A DNA stretch of 64,000 nt from Chaetoderma sp. LZ-2023a (taxonomy: Eukaryota > Mollusca > Caudofoveata > Chaetodermatida > Chaetodermatidae): assembly GCA_034401795.1 (NCBI GenBank), contig CM067367.1:29160690-29224689 (forward strand). Reading direction: 5' to 3'. The translations under genes were made by a program, and so were the position numbers. The notes beneath the pieces are model-generated. The model did no database searches. It was not told the origin of the DNA and saw nothing but the letters and a program-made list of their open reading frames with translations. How positions within the stretch are numbered: the stretch's first letter is position 1; every line of letters begins with the position of its first letter. This document shows positions 10,256 to 21,278 of the stretch, one piece after another.

Positions 10256-10580
10256 CTTCACAATGGACCTTCCCAGTTTATCCATCCTTCATTATTATGA
10301 TGTCATACTCAAGTATGTGACGTGTAGGATGACGTCATAATCAATGACACCATGATTGACGTACATAAGTTCATGACTAACGCATAATTGAAGATGGATT
10401 ACGCGTTGTTGTACGAATTGTATGTCTTTACTATTTAATAAGCAAGCTCAATAACTGAGCCAGTCATTCCAGTGGTAAATTTTCAAAAATAGTCCTCTTG
10501 GCCTGCAAATGGACATGAATTTAATAAACAAATATTTTGATTTTCTTGACCAAATTTGATAAGTAAAGGGTTTTAACATT
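10256..10580. mobile_element. Chimera: family C left half joined to family A2 right half
   Basis: AATGGACCTTCCCAGTTTAT through TGACGTCA (10330) to TTTAATAAGCAAG is a family C half. At about 10443 it switches to family A (CTGAGCCAGTCATTCCAGTG), joining at the two palindrome centres. Confidence 0.75.
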
Positions 10581-10667
10581 AACCCTTCAATGACCAGGTC
10601 ACCAAAAAGCTTTCCCACAGCACAAGTGTCTTGAAATTGGAACACTGGTATTGGAAGGGTTAACCAT
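10576..10667. mobile_element. Internally deleted family A copy
   Basis: TTAACCCTTCAATGACCAGG and GGTATTGGAAGGGTTAACC bracket only about 80 bp. Both TTAA-flanked ends are kept and the palindromic stem is missing. Confidence 0.6.
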
Positions 10668-10924
10668 TTTCATCCCGCTTTCCTAAAACCTAGTTTCAAA
10701 ATAACCTGTAATATGAACAAGAACGCTGAAGCGTACAATGTCTCACCTGTAAAGGCATGGATAGTGTTGATTGGCGAAGCAAACTTGGCATGGGTTGTAA
10801 TACACATATTCAGTAATGCACCAACAAACAAGTGTAACCAATCAAACATGGAAATAAAACTAGAAATGATGCAGATAGTACTTCTTGCATAGTATATAAC
10901 TCTGCTATAAAATGTTGTTGGTAT
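10668..10924. other. Unique sequence; no gene supported
   Basis: The minus strand has an 88-codon frame with hydrophobic stretches (for example ASAFLFILQVILKLG), but no family is recognised and there is no neighbouring exon. Confidence 0.4.
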
Positions 10925-12235
10925 CTGGTGAGCCATTGTTAAAAAAAATGGCCAAGTTCAAAACCATGAAAAAATAGCTAAAATGCGCCAAAATTAAATC
11001 TATTGTTTGTAGATCAGATCCCTGTATAGCATAGATCACTTCTGTAAAGTTTCATTGAGATCGGATGAACCAGTGTTGAAAAATAAGTTGATTAAAAAAC
11101 GCTAACGAAAACTGCAATGGCAAAATACATGAAAAACGTCCAAGTCCAAAACTGTGAAAAAAATAGTTAAAATTCCCCCAAATTAAATCTATTGTTATGT
11201 ATGTAGATCACATCCCTGTATAGTATAGATCACTTCTGTAATGTTTCATTGAAATCGGATGAGCCAGTGTTGAAAAATAAGTTTGTCCCCTGGTCACTGC
11301 CCTCAGATTGACTCAAGAACCAAAAAATTTGTTGTACTGTAGTCTACTAACTACAAGCTTCAAAATTATATGTTACATGACCACATTTGCTCAAATTTAT
11401 TTTCTGCCCACCATTTCCCGCACCCCTTCCCCTGGGGGTGATATCAAAATTCCAATGTGTCATGCACATCCCTGGCCATATGTGTAATCATACAGAAAGT
11501 TTCAAGTTCCTATCTGAAATGGTCTAGGAGGAGTTGCGTTACAATAGATTGGTGCCCACATTTGAACCCGCACCCCCACCCTCAGTTTGACCAAGATCAA
11601 AATAATTCCCTGTACTGTAGTCTACTCATCATTGTCTTGAAAATGATATGCGATGGAAATTTTTTTATTTTTTACCCCACATTTCCCACCCCCAGGGCCA
11701 TGCCAAAATTTCAAGTGTCATGCACATCCCTGGCCATATGTGCAAGCATCCCCAAAGTTATAAGTTTCTATCTGAAATGGTCTGGGAGTTGCATTACAAC
11801 AGATTGGTGCCCACTTTTGACCCCGCCCACCTACCCTCAGTTTGTGACCCAAGATCAATATAATTCCTTGTACTGTAGTCTATTCATCATTGGCTGTAAA
11901 ATGATATGCGACATGATACCCTTTGGAAAAATTCAATTTTTGACCCCACATTCCCCACCCCCAGGGGTCATGTCAAAATTCCAGAAGTGTCATGCACATC
12001 CCTGTCCATATGTGCAATCATCCCTAAAGTTTCAAGTTTCTATCTGAAATGCTCTAGGGTTCAAGTCCAAAACCGTGAAAAAAATAGTTAAAATGCCCCA
12101 AAATTAAATCTATTGTTATGTAGATCACATCCCTGTATAGTATAGATCACTTCTGTAAGGTTTCATTGAGATCGGATGAGCCAGTGTTGAAAAATAAGTT
12201 GATTAAAAAACCTTAACCAAAACTGCACAAATGAC
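10925..12235. repeat. Dispersed repeat K with internal tandem units
   Basis: A block with AAATTAAATCTATTGTT and TAGATCACTTCTGTAA occurs at about 10980, 11185 and 12100. Between them about 265-bp units with CATGCACATCCCTGGCCATA occur at about 11461, 11720 and 11991. No coding meaning is seen. Confidence 0.75.
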
Positions 12236-12337
12236 GGATGATGACGATGACGTCAATGCCGCCGCCGCCGGAATTAGTGATCCCTATGTCTCGCTTTCTG
12301 CTTTGGAGGTGAGACAATAATCAGTAGATTAATCTAT

Positions 12338-12996
12338 TACAAGAGGCCCAAGGGGCCTGTGTCGCTCACCTTGAACATTTACAACTCAAATAATCTTTAT
12401 GGAGTTTTACATCAATCAGTGCCACTTCCAATGACTTTCAGTCAAATGGTTGATTTTGCAAAGGTTCTTTTGAACAATATTTAAGCAAAAATAGAAGACA
12501 TCAGTACTAACAACAGAAATTGATGACATGCAGTCAAACTTGTATTACGACACCACTCAAGTGAGAATCAGAAGACAGCCTCTTATGGTAACTGGTTTCT
12601 TAACCCTTTAATGGTCATGATTTTTCAGTAAAACAAAACTTTCAGGTTATGTCTATTTGCAGGCCAAGATATGGAGCATTTTGAAAATGTATCACTGGAA
12701 TGACTGGCTCGATTATCGGTTTCGGAGAAGAAGATTTTTAAAGACATTTCCTAAAATCGGCCGAAATCCAAATTGGCCACCGGCCAAATTGGCCGATCGG
12801 CTTCGTTTGAACAAATTTGGATCCCTATGTCCTAAGGATACTTCCTGCCAAAGATAACTTATATCGGCCTAGTGGTTCTTGAGAAGTCGTTTAAAGGAAA
12901 AAGTTGACGGACGGACGGACGCCGGACGCCGGACGGACGGACGCCGGACGGTCGCCATGGCATAAGCTCCCTTGGCAATTCTGGCCAGGTGAGCTA
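12338..12996. repeat. Repeat F, near full length, with a family A half inserted
   Basis: It starts CAAGAGGCCCAAGGGGCCTG then TGTCGCTCACCTTG. It continues with AATTGGCCGATCGGCTTCGT and CTAAGGATACTTCCTGCC, then GACGGACGCC tracts, and ends GGCCAGGTGAGCTAA. From 12600 to about 12722 a family A left half (AACCCTTTAATGGTCATG..GGAATGACTGGCTCG) is embedded. Confidence 0.8.
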
Positions 12997-13641
12997 ATAA
13001 TGGAGGAATCCAGTCTTAGCTATGCCACATCCATCTCTAGCTAAACTCCAACCACGTTTTGCCCGTTTTGGTATCAATCGATCCCTGAATTCCCTGAATC
13101 TCAACTTCCAGTAAACTAGACAGGTAAGCTGTTGAATAATTTGAAACTAATTTGTTTGGGTAAAAAACTATGCCTATGGCAGCAACAGCACCCGGCCAAA
13201 TTAGTTTCAAAATATTCAACAGTATGTTTATTAAAGGTGCATATTCACACCAAAATGCTTGAAAATCTAATTGTTGAAATTATATACTTTTAGAGGCTTA
13301 AATTGTGTATCTCAATGTAATGAAACGTAATAAAAAATTATATTAATTTATACGTAATGAAATCATCATATTCTAAGATTTATTTCGTCTCATTACATCT
13401 AGGCACACAATTTAAGCCTCTAATAGGATATAATTTTAACAATTTTATTTTTAACCATTCTGCTGTGAATATGCACCTTTAAATACTAAAGATATACAAT
13501 TCGTACAACTTGACGGACTATTAGGTGTTTATGATGGACTAAATCGCGTCCTTCATGATGTAATTTAATATGATGTCACCCTACATGTCACGTAGTTCAT
13601 TATGACATCATATGATTGACTGAGTAACCGGATTCATCAAT
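12997..13641. mobile_element. Family C MITE interrupted by a family D MITE
   Basis: The left end GGAGGAATCCAGTCTTAGCT and right end CCGGATTCATCAATTG are the C termini. The family B core lies at 13125-13222 with centre CCTATGGCAGCAACAGCACC. The C sequence breaks at TTTATTAAA and resumes at AAATACTAAAGATATAC, with family D between. Confidence 0.85.
13231..13482. mobile_element. Family D fold-back MITE, complete, TTAA target
   Basis: TTAA at 13231-13234 and 13479-13482 flank the perfect ends AGGTGCATATTCAC and GTGAATATGCACCT. Subterminal arms include TAGAGGCTTAAATTGTG and CACAATTTAAGCCTCTA. An uninterrupted C copy (20448) has TTTATTAAATAGTAAAG, which shows the empty site. Confidence 0.88.
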
Positions 13642-13790
13642 TGTCAAGGCAGCAAAAATGGCTTCCGCAGGTGGTCTTGAGAAATAAAACAAAGCCAGGT
13701 ATTCCAGCAATAAATTTTCAAAAATCGTCTTCTTTTGCTCTACAAAGCGACCTTCCACAAGATCACTGCAGAGGCTGATTTGACCATCAA
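13640..13790. mobile_element. Family A deletion derivative
   Basis: AAAAATGGCTTCCGCAGGTGG and TAAATTTTCAAAAATCGTCT are family A arms. The stem centre is reduced to AGCCAGGTATTCCAGC. It runs directly into family G. Confidence 0.6.
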
Positions 13791-13970
13791 CCCATACCAC
13801 TCTGATGGAAATATTCTATCTTTAACTGTAACGATAGCAAACAAACTGGCGTACATTTTTCAACAATTTTGGTGGACGATGTTGCTGTCAGTTGAAAACG
13901 AAAACCTGTTTCTCTTTTAATTTAAGTTGAGAATTTAAAATCTTGACATCAGAGTGGCAAGGGTTGAATG
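13790..13970. mobile_element. Family G MITE, right arm damaged
   Basis: TACCACTCTGATGGAAATAT starts it and GACATCAGAGTGGCAAGGG ends it. After GTGGACGATGTTGCTGTC the pairing arm is replaced by unrelated sequence. Confidence 0.75.
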
Positions 13971-14444
13971 GTTTAAAGACGAACGACATTTTGACCGCAG
14001 AGATCAACCAATCAAATAGTTTTCTGAATCATCACTTGTTTCATAGCATCTACTATAGCATATTAAACACCATCAATATTGGTCGTGGATATAACAAAGT
14101 GCGTGAAATGTAGCAGAAAATCAAATAAATACGAAAAATCTATGACAGTATATCAAATATCAGATATTAACCGTGGTACGTATTGCTTCTGCCAAAATCA
14201 GGATTATCAGATATTGTCGTAATAAGTTTTTAATCTGATGATGGACATGTATCTGTATCATTCTGTGATAGAGAAAAATCGTGTTCGATGTAATATGGAT
14301 GTCAGTGAGCGCATAGTGATGAACCACATTCAAATATATTACTCTCGTCACCACCGAGCGCTATATTGCACAGTAATGCACAATTTTTTCAATAAATTGC
14401 GATGACAGCGAGCCTAAACTGAAAATGTTGCGCAGAATTTATGG
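13971..14444. other. AT-rich sequence, nothing recognised
   Basis: No MITE, tandem repeat or coding frame was identified. Confidence 0.45.
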
Positions 14445-14525
14445 TGACATGTTGACTATTTTGAAATTACTTTGACTGGAAGCCGTTGGTGCCTAAGGTG
14501 GCAACAGCTTCCTTCTTGCTCAAGT
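14445..14525. mobile_element. Family B left arm only
   Basis: TGTTGACTATTTTGAAATTA then GACTGGAAGCCGTTGGTGCC and TAAGGTGGCAACAGCTTCC give the left arm and centre. The right arm is missing. Confidence 0.6.
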
Positions 14526-15190
14526 AATTTTGTCATTATCACACTGACCGTGACCTTTAATCTTCTGATGCCAAGGTGCGTGTGCCATGCCAGCTCATTA
14601 TCAGGAAGCATGTGTCCAAAATTTGTGCCTTGTACACTTAAACACGAAGATGAGATACACACAAAATGTTAATTTTGAACAAACTTATCAAGGTCACAGT
14701 AACCATGACCTTTGACTCTTTAGGGAGACATGTTCCCAAGCTTGGACAATGATTAACCCAGCATAAAATACAAACAGTCATGTAAGTAGAACCAAACACA
14801 GTTTGGATGACGACGCCAATGCTGACGCCAGACAATGCAGAGGCCGGCAATGGACTTGTGTCAGATTTAGTGTGCACAGCACCATCTTGTGGGAGGTTGG
14901 GAATAAGTTACAACGAAAAGCATCCCTGTATTCATCAGATATGTTAAAGATTAACTTTACCGAAAAATTTGAATACAAATGCAATCAAGAGCAATCTCTA
15001 AGAGCAATCAGAGATTGCAGATCCTCGCCGACCAGTTTTTCTCACATTTCAAGTTTTAGAACGTCAAAAGTTGTGGAATCCTGGTGTAGCGCTACACCAT
15101 TCTTGTGTTAAAATCTGAGCAGAATTGGACTAGTAGTTTCCGAGATATGCATAGATCCAGAGATATGATCTGATCCAGACCTGGGTTCTT
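14526..15190. repeat. Degenerate dispersed repeats with GACCTTTGAC motifs
   Basis: Blocks such as AAGGTCACAGTAACCATGAC, and later TTGGACTAGTAGTTTCCGAG, are shared in style with other dispersed repeats (31385, 46336, 7735). Open frames on both strands here are not convincing. Confidence 0.45.
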
Positions 15191-15194
15191 TTAA

Positions 15195-15312
15195 TAGTCA
15201 GTCATTCCAGTAATAAATTTTCAACCTAATTTTATCATGGTCTGTAAATGGACCTTTTACTATAAGAAAATTGAGATTTTTAAAATCAAATTTGAGGATT
15301 AAAGGGATAGGG
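15195..15312. mobile_element. Family A right half
   Basis: It runs from AGTCAGTCATTCCAGTAATA to AAATTTGAGGATTAAAGGG. The left arm is absent. Confidence 0.65.
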
Positions 15313-15609
15313 TTAATAGTCAAGATTGGTCAAAAAGATTTGCTACAAATATAACTTGTGATAAGACATTGTTTGTGATTGTGTTTCAGCAGAATCTATC
15401 CATATTTACTCAGAGTTATCGCCTCAGGAAACAAATGTGATATTTATAACCGGTAGTCAAGAATTTGTTCTACACTCGATAAATACTTTTAAATGTTTAT
15501 AACCAGCACTCTTCATTTAATCAATTTGAAAATGGTGATGTTTAAAGCTGTTGATGTTTAATATAGCAACAGCTTTCAGCAACATTGTTATCAAAATACA
15601 AGCAGTTGA

Positions 15610-16010
15610 TGAAGAGGAGCGCTTTGACAATTTCCGATAAATTTTTCATAAAATCTCAGATTTTTACCCAAAAAATTGACCAATCAAAATTCTGTATAAA
15701 TTTTCTGAAGCCTAAACCCACAGGGTTCTTCCAGCCAAATTAGGCTAAAATCTGCTAACCGGTTAATGAAGAGTAGCGTTTTGACAATTTCCGGTAAATT
15801 TTTCATAAAATCTACGGTTTTCACCCAAAAAACTGACCAATCAAAATTCTGTATACATGTTCTGAAGCCTACCCGGATAGGGTCCTTCCAGCCAAATTAG
15901 GCTGAAATCCGGAAACCGATTAATGAGGAGTAGCGTTTTAAAGCAAAAGTTGACGGACAGACGATGTACGACAGATGGGCGGACGAAGGATGGTCGCAGA
16001 TCAGCTAATA
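15610..16010. repeat. Two tandem 157-bp units plus a third partial unit
   Basis: TTTGACAATTTCCGATAAAT and TTTGACAATTTCCGGTAAAT begin units 157 bp apart. A third start (GAGTAGCGTTTTAAAGC) follows another 157 bp on. It ends in a GACGGACAGACGA tract and ATCAGCTAATAAT. Confidence 0.75.
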
Positions 16011-16164
16011 ATATGTAAACAATCTTGAGTAAAATTTGACCGATCCCAGCAAAACTGCAAGTTTCATTTATTCTTAGTAGATACCAGTATTAAGTACCGC
16101 TAGCTAAAGTACGCATTCTGTCTATACAGTAGAGCTCAGAAATAACTTAATTTGTTTCCCAAAT

Positions 16165-16352
16165 AGAATACAACACACTGTTGAATATTTTGAATATAAG
16201 TGGATTGGAAGACATTGCTGCCTAAGGCAGCAATGTCTTCCAATCCAATTATGTTCAAAATATTCAGCCGAATATATTTTTGATTAACTAACATGTTTCT
16301 ATTCGGTTTTGGAAACGTGTTGACTTATTTATAAGCTGTACTGTACACACGG
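16165..16352. mobile_element. B2 palindromic MITE, complete core
   Basis: The core has TGTTGAATATTTTGAATATA and GGATTGGAAGACATTGCTGC, pairing around CCTAAGG with its complement. The flank AACATGTTTCTATTCGG..GGAAACGTGTTGACTTATTT is the B2 outer module. Confidence 0.8.
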
Positions 16353-17190
16353 GTCGTGATAGAAAATCTACACGCTTATCATGCGGATGCTGATGCAACA
16401 CAAAGATTTAATTTGCCACTTTTCTAAATGAAATGAGCTCAAAAATGCTTCGGCAAAGATCAATCATCGCGGACGTGGTTACGACCCACTTCAGTCCATG
16501 TATGAAATCGTTCATCTATACTCTATGTATGGCGCAAATGTCTTTTTGATATGCAAGATGTTCTCCGAGGGCGCAAATAACTAATGATCCCCCATGCAGG
16601 GTCAATAATAGATGCCGCCGCGCTTGATTTTCTGACCAAAAAATATGAACTCTCCGCGAGAAAATTGCCGACAAAAAATCCATTCCTAACCAGTCACCTT
16701 TGCTTAATTGGCAATGTATGAAGCTAGTCAATAAAATATCTTCCTTCTCCCCAATATCCCCCCCCTCCTCGTGTCCGACTCGACTCGCCATAATGGAAGA
16801 AGTCACGGCGGATAATGGGCGGCTAACATTGCCTAGTGCTTTGGGGTGGCCTCTTATATTATTATATAGCATATTACAGGGCGCAATCTGCTGGCTGATA
16901 ATCCATCAACTTGACATGAAATAAAGAAATCCCATACTTAAGTGCCGACGACCACGATTCAGAGATCAAAACTTTTAATATCTGCGAGTCCGTCACACAA
17001 GTCTGTCAATCCTGCGTTGATGAAATATTTTTTAAATGACAAAATATGGCCGCTTTTTATCCGACTGATGAAACGTTACTTTGTCGATATTGCTTGTGTC
17101 GCTACAAGAATGGTCAACACCTTTAACACTAAATGCATACAGCAATGCATAGTAATAAAGACCAACTGTGTTTGGCACCAAAATACAGTG
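16353..17190. other. Repeat-poor island, no gene supported
   Basis: About 0.8 kb without window-specific repeats. Frames of 118 codons (minus, 16872-16516) and 85 codons (plus, 16942) overlap others on the opposite strand and match no family I know. It could hold an exon or regulatory DNA, but nothing in the sequence proves either. Confidence 0.4.
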
Positions 17191-17194
17191 GTAC

Positions 17195-17382
17195 TTTAAT
17201 CCATTCACTGGAAAAGTATATTCTTTACGACACAAAACCTATTCGGTTGAATATTTTGAAATTAATTTGAGTGGAAGCCGTTGCAGACTTCTCATCAAAT
17301 TAATTTCAAAATATTCAACAGATATTGTGTATGGTTGTCGTGAAAATGAGATATGCGGAATTCATCGATTGAATGGGTTAAT
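17195..17382. mobile_element. Family H MITE with family B core
   Basis: The ends are TTTAATCCATTCACTGG and CGATTGAATGGGTTAA. The core GGTTGAATATTTTGAAATTA pairs with TAATTTCAAAATATTCAACA. The outer module has AGTATATTCTTTACGA and GAGATATGCGGAATTCATCG. Confidence 0.8.
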
Positions 17383-17583
17383 GCCTTAATGGTCAAGAAA
17401 AAACAAGACTTTTGCTTAATCAATGCCCATTTGGACACCAAGACAATTTTTGAAAATTCACCAATGAAATGCCTGGCTCTTTTATTGATCCAATCATTCC
17501 AGTGCTGAATTAGACTTCTCTTGGCCTGAAAAAGGACATTCCTGAAGACAACTATCAGTTGTGGCAGTCGTGGTCATTAAATG
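17382..17583. mobile_element. Family A MITE, diverged
   Basis: It starts TGCCTTAATGGTCAAG. The core CCAATGAAATGCCTGGCTC faces ATCCAATCATTCCAGTG. It ends GGTCATTAAATGGTTAA. Confidence 0.65.
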
Positions 17584-17707
17584 GTTAACCCTTTCAATCC
17601 TGTAACGATGAAATCATAGCACCAACAGTTCCCAGTCAAATCAGTTTCAAAACATTCCACAGAATATTTCCCACATCGTAGAGGTTTTTGGGCTACAAAG
17701 GGTTAAG
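17584..17707. mobile_element. Short family H derivative
   Basis: TTAACCCTTTCAATCC and CTACAAAGGGTTAA bracket a family B right arm (CAGTCAAATCAGTTTCAAAA). The left arm is deleted. Confidence 0.65.
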
Positions 17708-17737
17708 GAATGTCATCAAAAAGCACACGTCGTAATC

Positions 17738-17920
17738 CTTTAACCCTCGAATTCGTTTAAGAAAATTTCTTTTTTCTCATAGCAAAGGTACATTTGCAAA
17801 GCAAGAACAGACTTTTTAATAACTTTATCACTGGAATGACTGGATTGGTTACTAGTGGTAAATTTTCAAAAATAGTCTTCTCTTGCTCTGCAAATCTACC
17901 TATTCTATGAGAAAAATGAA
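17738..17920. mobile_element. Family A1 MITE in reverse orientation
   Basis: It begins CCTTTAACCCTCGAATTCG, the A1 right end inverted. The core CACTGGAATGACTGGATTGG is shortened at the centre. Confidence 0.7.
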
Positions 17921-17998
17921 ATTAATTTCAAAATATTCAACAGAACAAGTTTTATATCGTAAAGAATATACTTTTTCAGGGATTTGTCTGTGAAAGGG
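17918..17998. mobile_element. Family H right half
   Basis: AATTTCAAAATATTCAACAG, then TCGTAAAGAATATACTTTTT and GTCTGTGAAAGGGTTA are the right arm and end of family H. Confidence 0.65.
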
Positions 17999-18005
17999 TT
18001 ACAGG

Positions 18006-18215
18006 TTAACCCTTGGCACACTGATGTCAATATTCTATCTTTTACTGCGTCAATAGAAGAGAAACCGGTGTACATTTTTCAACAGTTTTGGTGGACGATG
18101 TTGCTGTCTTACGACAGCACCATCTCCCACCAAATTTGTAGAAAAATGAACACCAGTTCATCTTTAAATATAATTTGAAAATTAAAAATTTTAACATCAG
18201 AGTGCTAAGGGTTAA
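18006..18215. mobile_element. Family G MITE, best copy, TTAA target
   Basis: TTAA at 18006 and 18212 flank CCCTTGGCAC and GTGCTAAGGG ends. The central stem GGTGGACGATGTTGCTGTC faces GACAGCACCATCTCCCACC. Confidence 0.88.
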
Positions 18216-18461
18216 AGAACCACTGGCTTGTAGCCTGAGAAGTTATTGCTTACGACAAATGATGCGCATCAACTCTTTGCCCCGTAAGCTGTCTGATCAT
18301 TATTACTATATACATATGTACATGTAACATCATTACAGAAAATCTAAAGTTTGGGGTCAAAGGTTAAGACCAGTTTTTACTGTCCCTAGGGACTAGCATC
18401 AATGCATAGCCTGAGCCTATCATGCTAGAAGCAGCATCAGCTGTCGGTTATATTAATGTTA

Positions 18462-18616
18462 ACCCTATAACCTTCACATTTTCTCCGAAAATTTTCAAAT
18501 TTTCTCATGCCAGTCATTCCATTGGTAAATTTTCAAAAATTCTCATCTCTTGGTCTGCAAATAGACGTTTCTTAAACGACTGCAGAAGCCGGCGTTATTG
18601 GCCGCCTTGAGTGCTA
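18462..18616. mobile_element. Family A MITE, left arm truncated
   Basis: TTAACCCTATAACCTTCAC is followed by CATGCCAGTCATTCCATTGG. It ends CTTGAGTGCTAAAGAGTTAA. Confidence 0.6.
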
Positions 18617-18775
18617 AAGAGTTAATGGTCAAACTGACCAAAGTGGACGTTCATACTAATCATGCAGAATGTTCATTTGCAGACAAAAAGACTATTTTAG
18701 AAAAGTTACCACTGACATTACTGGCTCAATAACAGAGCCAATCATTCCACTGATCTACTTTCAACTACATGTAGA
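18617..18775. mobile_element. Family A2 MITE, right end lost
   Basis: It starts ATGGTCAAACTGACCAAAG. The core CCACTGACATTACTGGCTCA faces AGAGCCAATCATTCCACTG. It abuts the previous copy at TTAA. Confidence 0.65.
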
Positions 18776-18779
18776 GGCT

Positions 18780-19130
18780 TGGGCCTGTATAATATCAAAC
18801 CTTTGGGGCATTTTTGATATAAGTATGCAAAATTTTCATTTTCATTAATGATACCGACTGGATGCAACGATGGTATAGAGCAGATTTGTAATGTTTTATT
18901 GTGATCAGATAAGCCTTTGATGACTTAAATGTCCATCGAAAAACTTTACATTCCTCTAATTTCTTGTACAAATTAAACTATGTTCAAACCATCTAAGTTT
19001 TTAAAATATTTGAAAATCATTTACATTATGGTACAGACTGAATGTAATGATAATATAGAAGAAATCTGTTCAGTTTTATTGTGATGAGATATAAGTCCTT
19101 GATGAGTTAAAGAAAAACTTTAACCGTTAC
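18780..19130. repeat. Dispersed repeat L, two tandem parts
   Basis: TTTTATTGTGATCAGATAAG (18894) and TTTTATTGTGATGAGATATA (about 19074) end two parallel parts, each with GACTG(G/A)ATG(C/T)AA. Related sequence lies at 37560 and 52140. Confidence 0.6.
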
Positions 19131-19134
19131 CCAA

Positions 19135-19500
19135 ATCTTTGTGCGCACCAGACGCAGGACATCCGTGGGTTATACAAGAATTTGACTGATTCATTCAAGC
19201 TCTTTTCAAGGACTTTGTAAGGCCTTTTCAAGGACTATATCTCTCATTTTCAAGCTCTATAAATCTGGGCTATCTTTAGGCGACTGCAGGAAATTTGGTA
19301 AATTAGATGTTTTGAAATGTCAGTAGCCTTATATTGTATGCAACTTTTGTCTATATTGAGAAAAACACATATACTTTTCACGGCCTTACTGCCATCTTTA
19401 AGGCTTTCCAAGGTAAATTTATTTCAAATTCACACACTTTCAAGGATTAAGAGCAGAATTTCAGAACTTTTCAAGTTTCTGTGAACCCTGACATCAGATG
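19135..19500. repeat. Dispersed repeat M rich in TTTTCAAGGACT
   Basis: CAAGGACTTTGTAAGGCC and TTTTCAAGGACTATATC recur. A related block is at 61700-62110. Confidence 0.5.
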
Positions 19501-19579
19501 GTGGACGTTATTTGATTCGCTATGACACACCATCCTCAGTTTCACTAAGGACTAAACAAAAATACTCTTCTTCTGCCCT

Positions 19580-19925
19580 GCCAATTAAGGAATCCAGTTT
19601 ATCGCTCAATCATATGACATCATAATCAACAATGTCACATGTAGGCTGATGTCTTAAGCAATTATGTCAGGACACGATTTAGTATGTCATAAACTCTTAA
19701 TAGTCCGTCAAGTTGTATGAATTGTATGTCTTTACAATTTAATAAATATGCCATAGGCAGCAACAGCACCAAATGAAATTAGTTTCCAAATATTCAAAAT
19801 CTTACCTGTAGTTTTCTGGAAATTAAGATACAGAGAGCAGGGATCAATTGAACGGGCAAAGCGTGTGTGGAGCTTTGCTAGAGATAGGCGAGGAATAGCA
19901 AACCCCGGATTCCTCCATTGATATT
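19580..19925. mobile_element. Family C MITE, left stem arm deleted
   Basis: The ends are TAAGGAATCCAGTTTATCGC and CCCGGATTCCTCCATTG. The core keeps GGCAGCAACAGCACCAAATG and the right arm, but the left arm after AATAAATATG is gone. Confidence 0.75.
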
Positions 19926-20237
19926 CACTGAGCACGTTTGCTTTTCTTGACGCTTCTTGTCCAGGTTGAATCATCACAGAATCTTAGTAGCTACATATGA
20001 AACTTGATAAGTAGGTCACCTTGACCTACTTTTGTTACGCTACATACACAATCTACCTAAGTTTGGTTACTCTATATGAAAAAACTCTTGAAAGAACAGG
20101 CGGAAATAAGCTTTTATGACTGACTGACCATTAGGGACATGGTGGTTTATTGAGCGGCTACCAGCAGTTAAAAATATTCTCTACAAATTGTCTTCAGATC
20201 AAGACTTAAATTGTCAATCCTAGATTTCCGCCTGTTG
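19926..20237. other. No gene; fragment with GTAGGTCACCTTGACCTAC palindrome
   Basis: AAGTAGGTCACCTTGACCTACTT near 20010 is a short inverted repeat of a kind common in dispersed repeats. Nothing else is recognised. Confidence 0.4.
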
Positions 20238-20604
20238 TGATCAAAATGGATCTTTCCAGTTTTAGCTATGACCCGCCCATCTTTAGCTAAGCTCCACCCA
20301 CGATGCTCCGTGTTGGAATCGATTGACCCATGCACTCTCTGAATCTCAATTTCCAGAAAACTATACAGATAAGCTTTTGAATATTTTGAAACCAATTTGA
20401 CTAGGTGCGCCCAGTTAAATTATTTTCAAGATATTCAACAGCATGTTTATTAAATAGTAAAGACATACAATTCACACAACGCTTAGTCCGACATCAGTTA
20501 AGCATTTGTGACCACCTTATGTATGTCATTCAAGACATCATTGATCGCGTATTTTATTATGACGTCATATAATTGATGGATAAACTGGAACGGTCCATTG
20601 GATC
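20238..20604. mobile_element. Family C MITE, complete
   Basis: TGGATCTTTCCAGTTTTAGC and TAAACTGGAACGGTCCATTGG are the ends. The family B core spans 20371-20441 (GAAACCAATTTGACTAGG; centre TGCGCCC). TGACGTCA lies at 20560. It shows the uninterrupted TTTATTAAATAGTAAAG site used by family D at 13231. Confidence 0.85.
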
Positions 20605-20644
20605 AGCAGTTCCAGCAGAGGACACCGCAAACACAAACAACCAA

Positions 20645-20762
20645 GCAGTCACAGTACAGTCCACAAATAAGTTGACATGTTTCCAAAACAAAAACAGTAA
20701 CATGTTAGTTAGAAGACAATCTAAGAAATGTTCTGTTGAATATTTTGGACATAATTCATGAA
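20645..20762. mobile_element. B2 MITE left half
   Basis: TCACAGTACAGTCCACAAAT, TGACATGTTTCCAAAAC and GAAATGTTCTGTTGAATATT make the left module. It stops at GACATAATTCA. Confidence 0.7.
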
Positions 20763-20767
20763 TTCAT

Positions 20768-21142
20768 TTCCTCACTCAATCATATGACGTCATAATCAAC
20801 TACACGACGTGTACGCTGACATCATAATCATGACATCGTGAATGATTCGATTAAGCCCGTCTTTAACGCTTAATAGTCTGACACTTTGTACAAATTGTAT
20901 GTTTTTGCTATTTAAGAAATATGCTGTTGAATATTCTGAAACTAATTTGACTGGGCATGGGTCATAGGCAGCAACAGCACCCAGTCAAATTAGTTGCAAA
21001 ATATTCAACAGATTACCTGTATAGTTTTCTGGAAATTGATAGTCAGGACATTCAGGGATCGATTGATCCCAACACGGCGAAGTGTGGGTGGAGCTTAGCT
21101 AGAGCTGGGCGGAGCATAGCTAAGACTGGAAAGGCCCATTCT
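20768..21142. mobile_element. Family C MITE, complete stem
   Basis: TGACGTCA lies at 20785. The family B core spans 20924-21011, with CTGTTGAATATTCTGAAACT and a CCAGTCAAATTAGTTGCAAA right arm. It ends GCTAAGACTGGAAAGGCCCATT. The left end is worn (TCCTCACTCAATC). Confidence 0.8.
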
Positions 21143-21278
21143 CCTATCGTACCATGAATTCCACGATCAAACCAAGGAGAGAATTAAGCACAAAATCTTT
21201 TCCATGAAAATATTTAGCATTCCATCAATATATCATGGATTTTTTCCATTAACCACGGAGAGTCCAGCATTCTTCTAT

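Noticed and set aside
10670-10936. 88-codon minus-strand frame with hydrophobic stretches
   Set aside because: It could mimic a membrane-protein exon, but I recognise no family and see no partner exon.
16516-16872. 118-codon minus-strand frame
   Set aside because: No recognisable family, overlapping frames on the other strand, and no splice or promoter context that I can defend.
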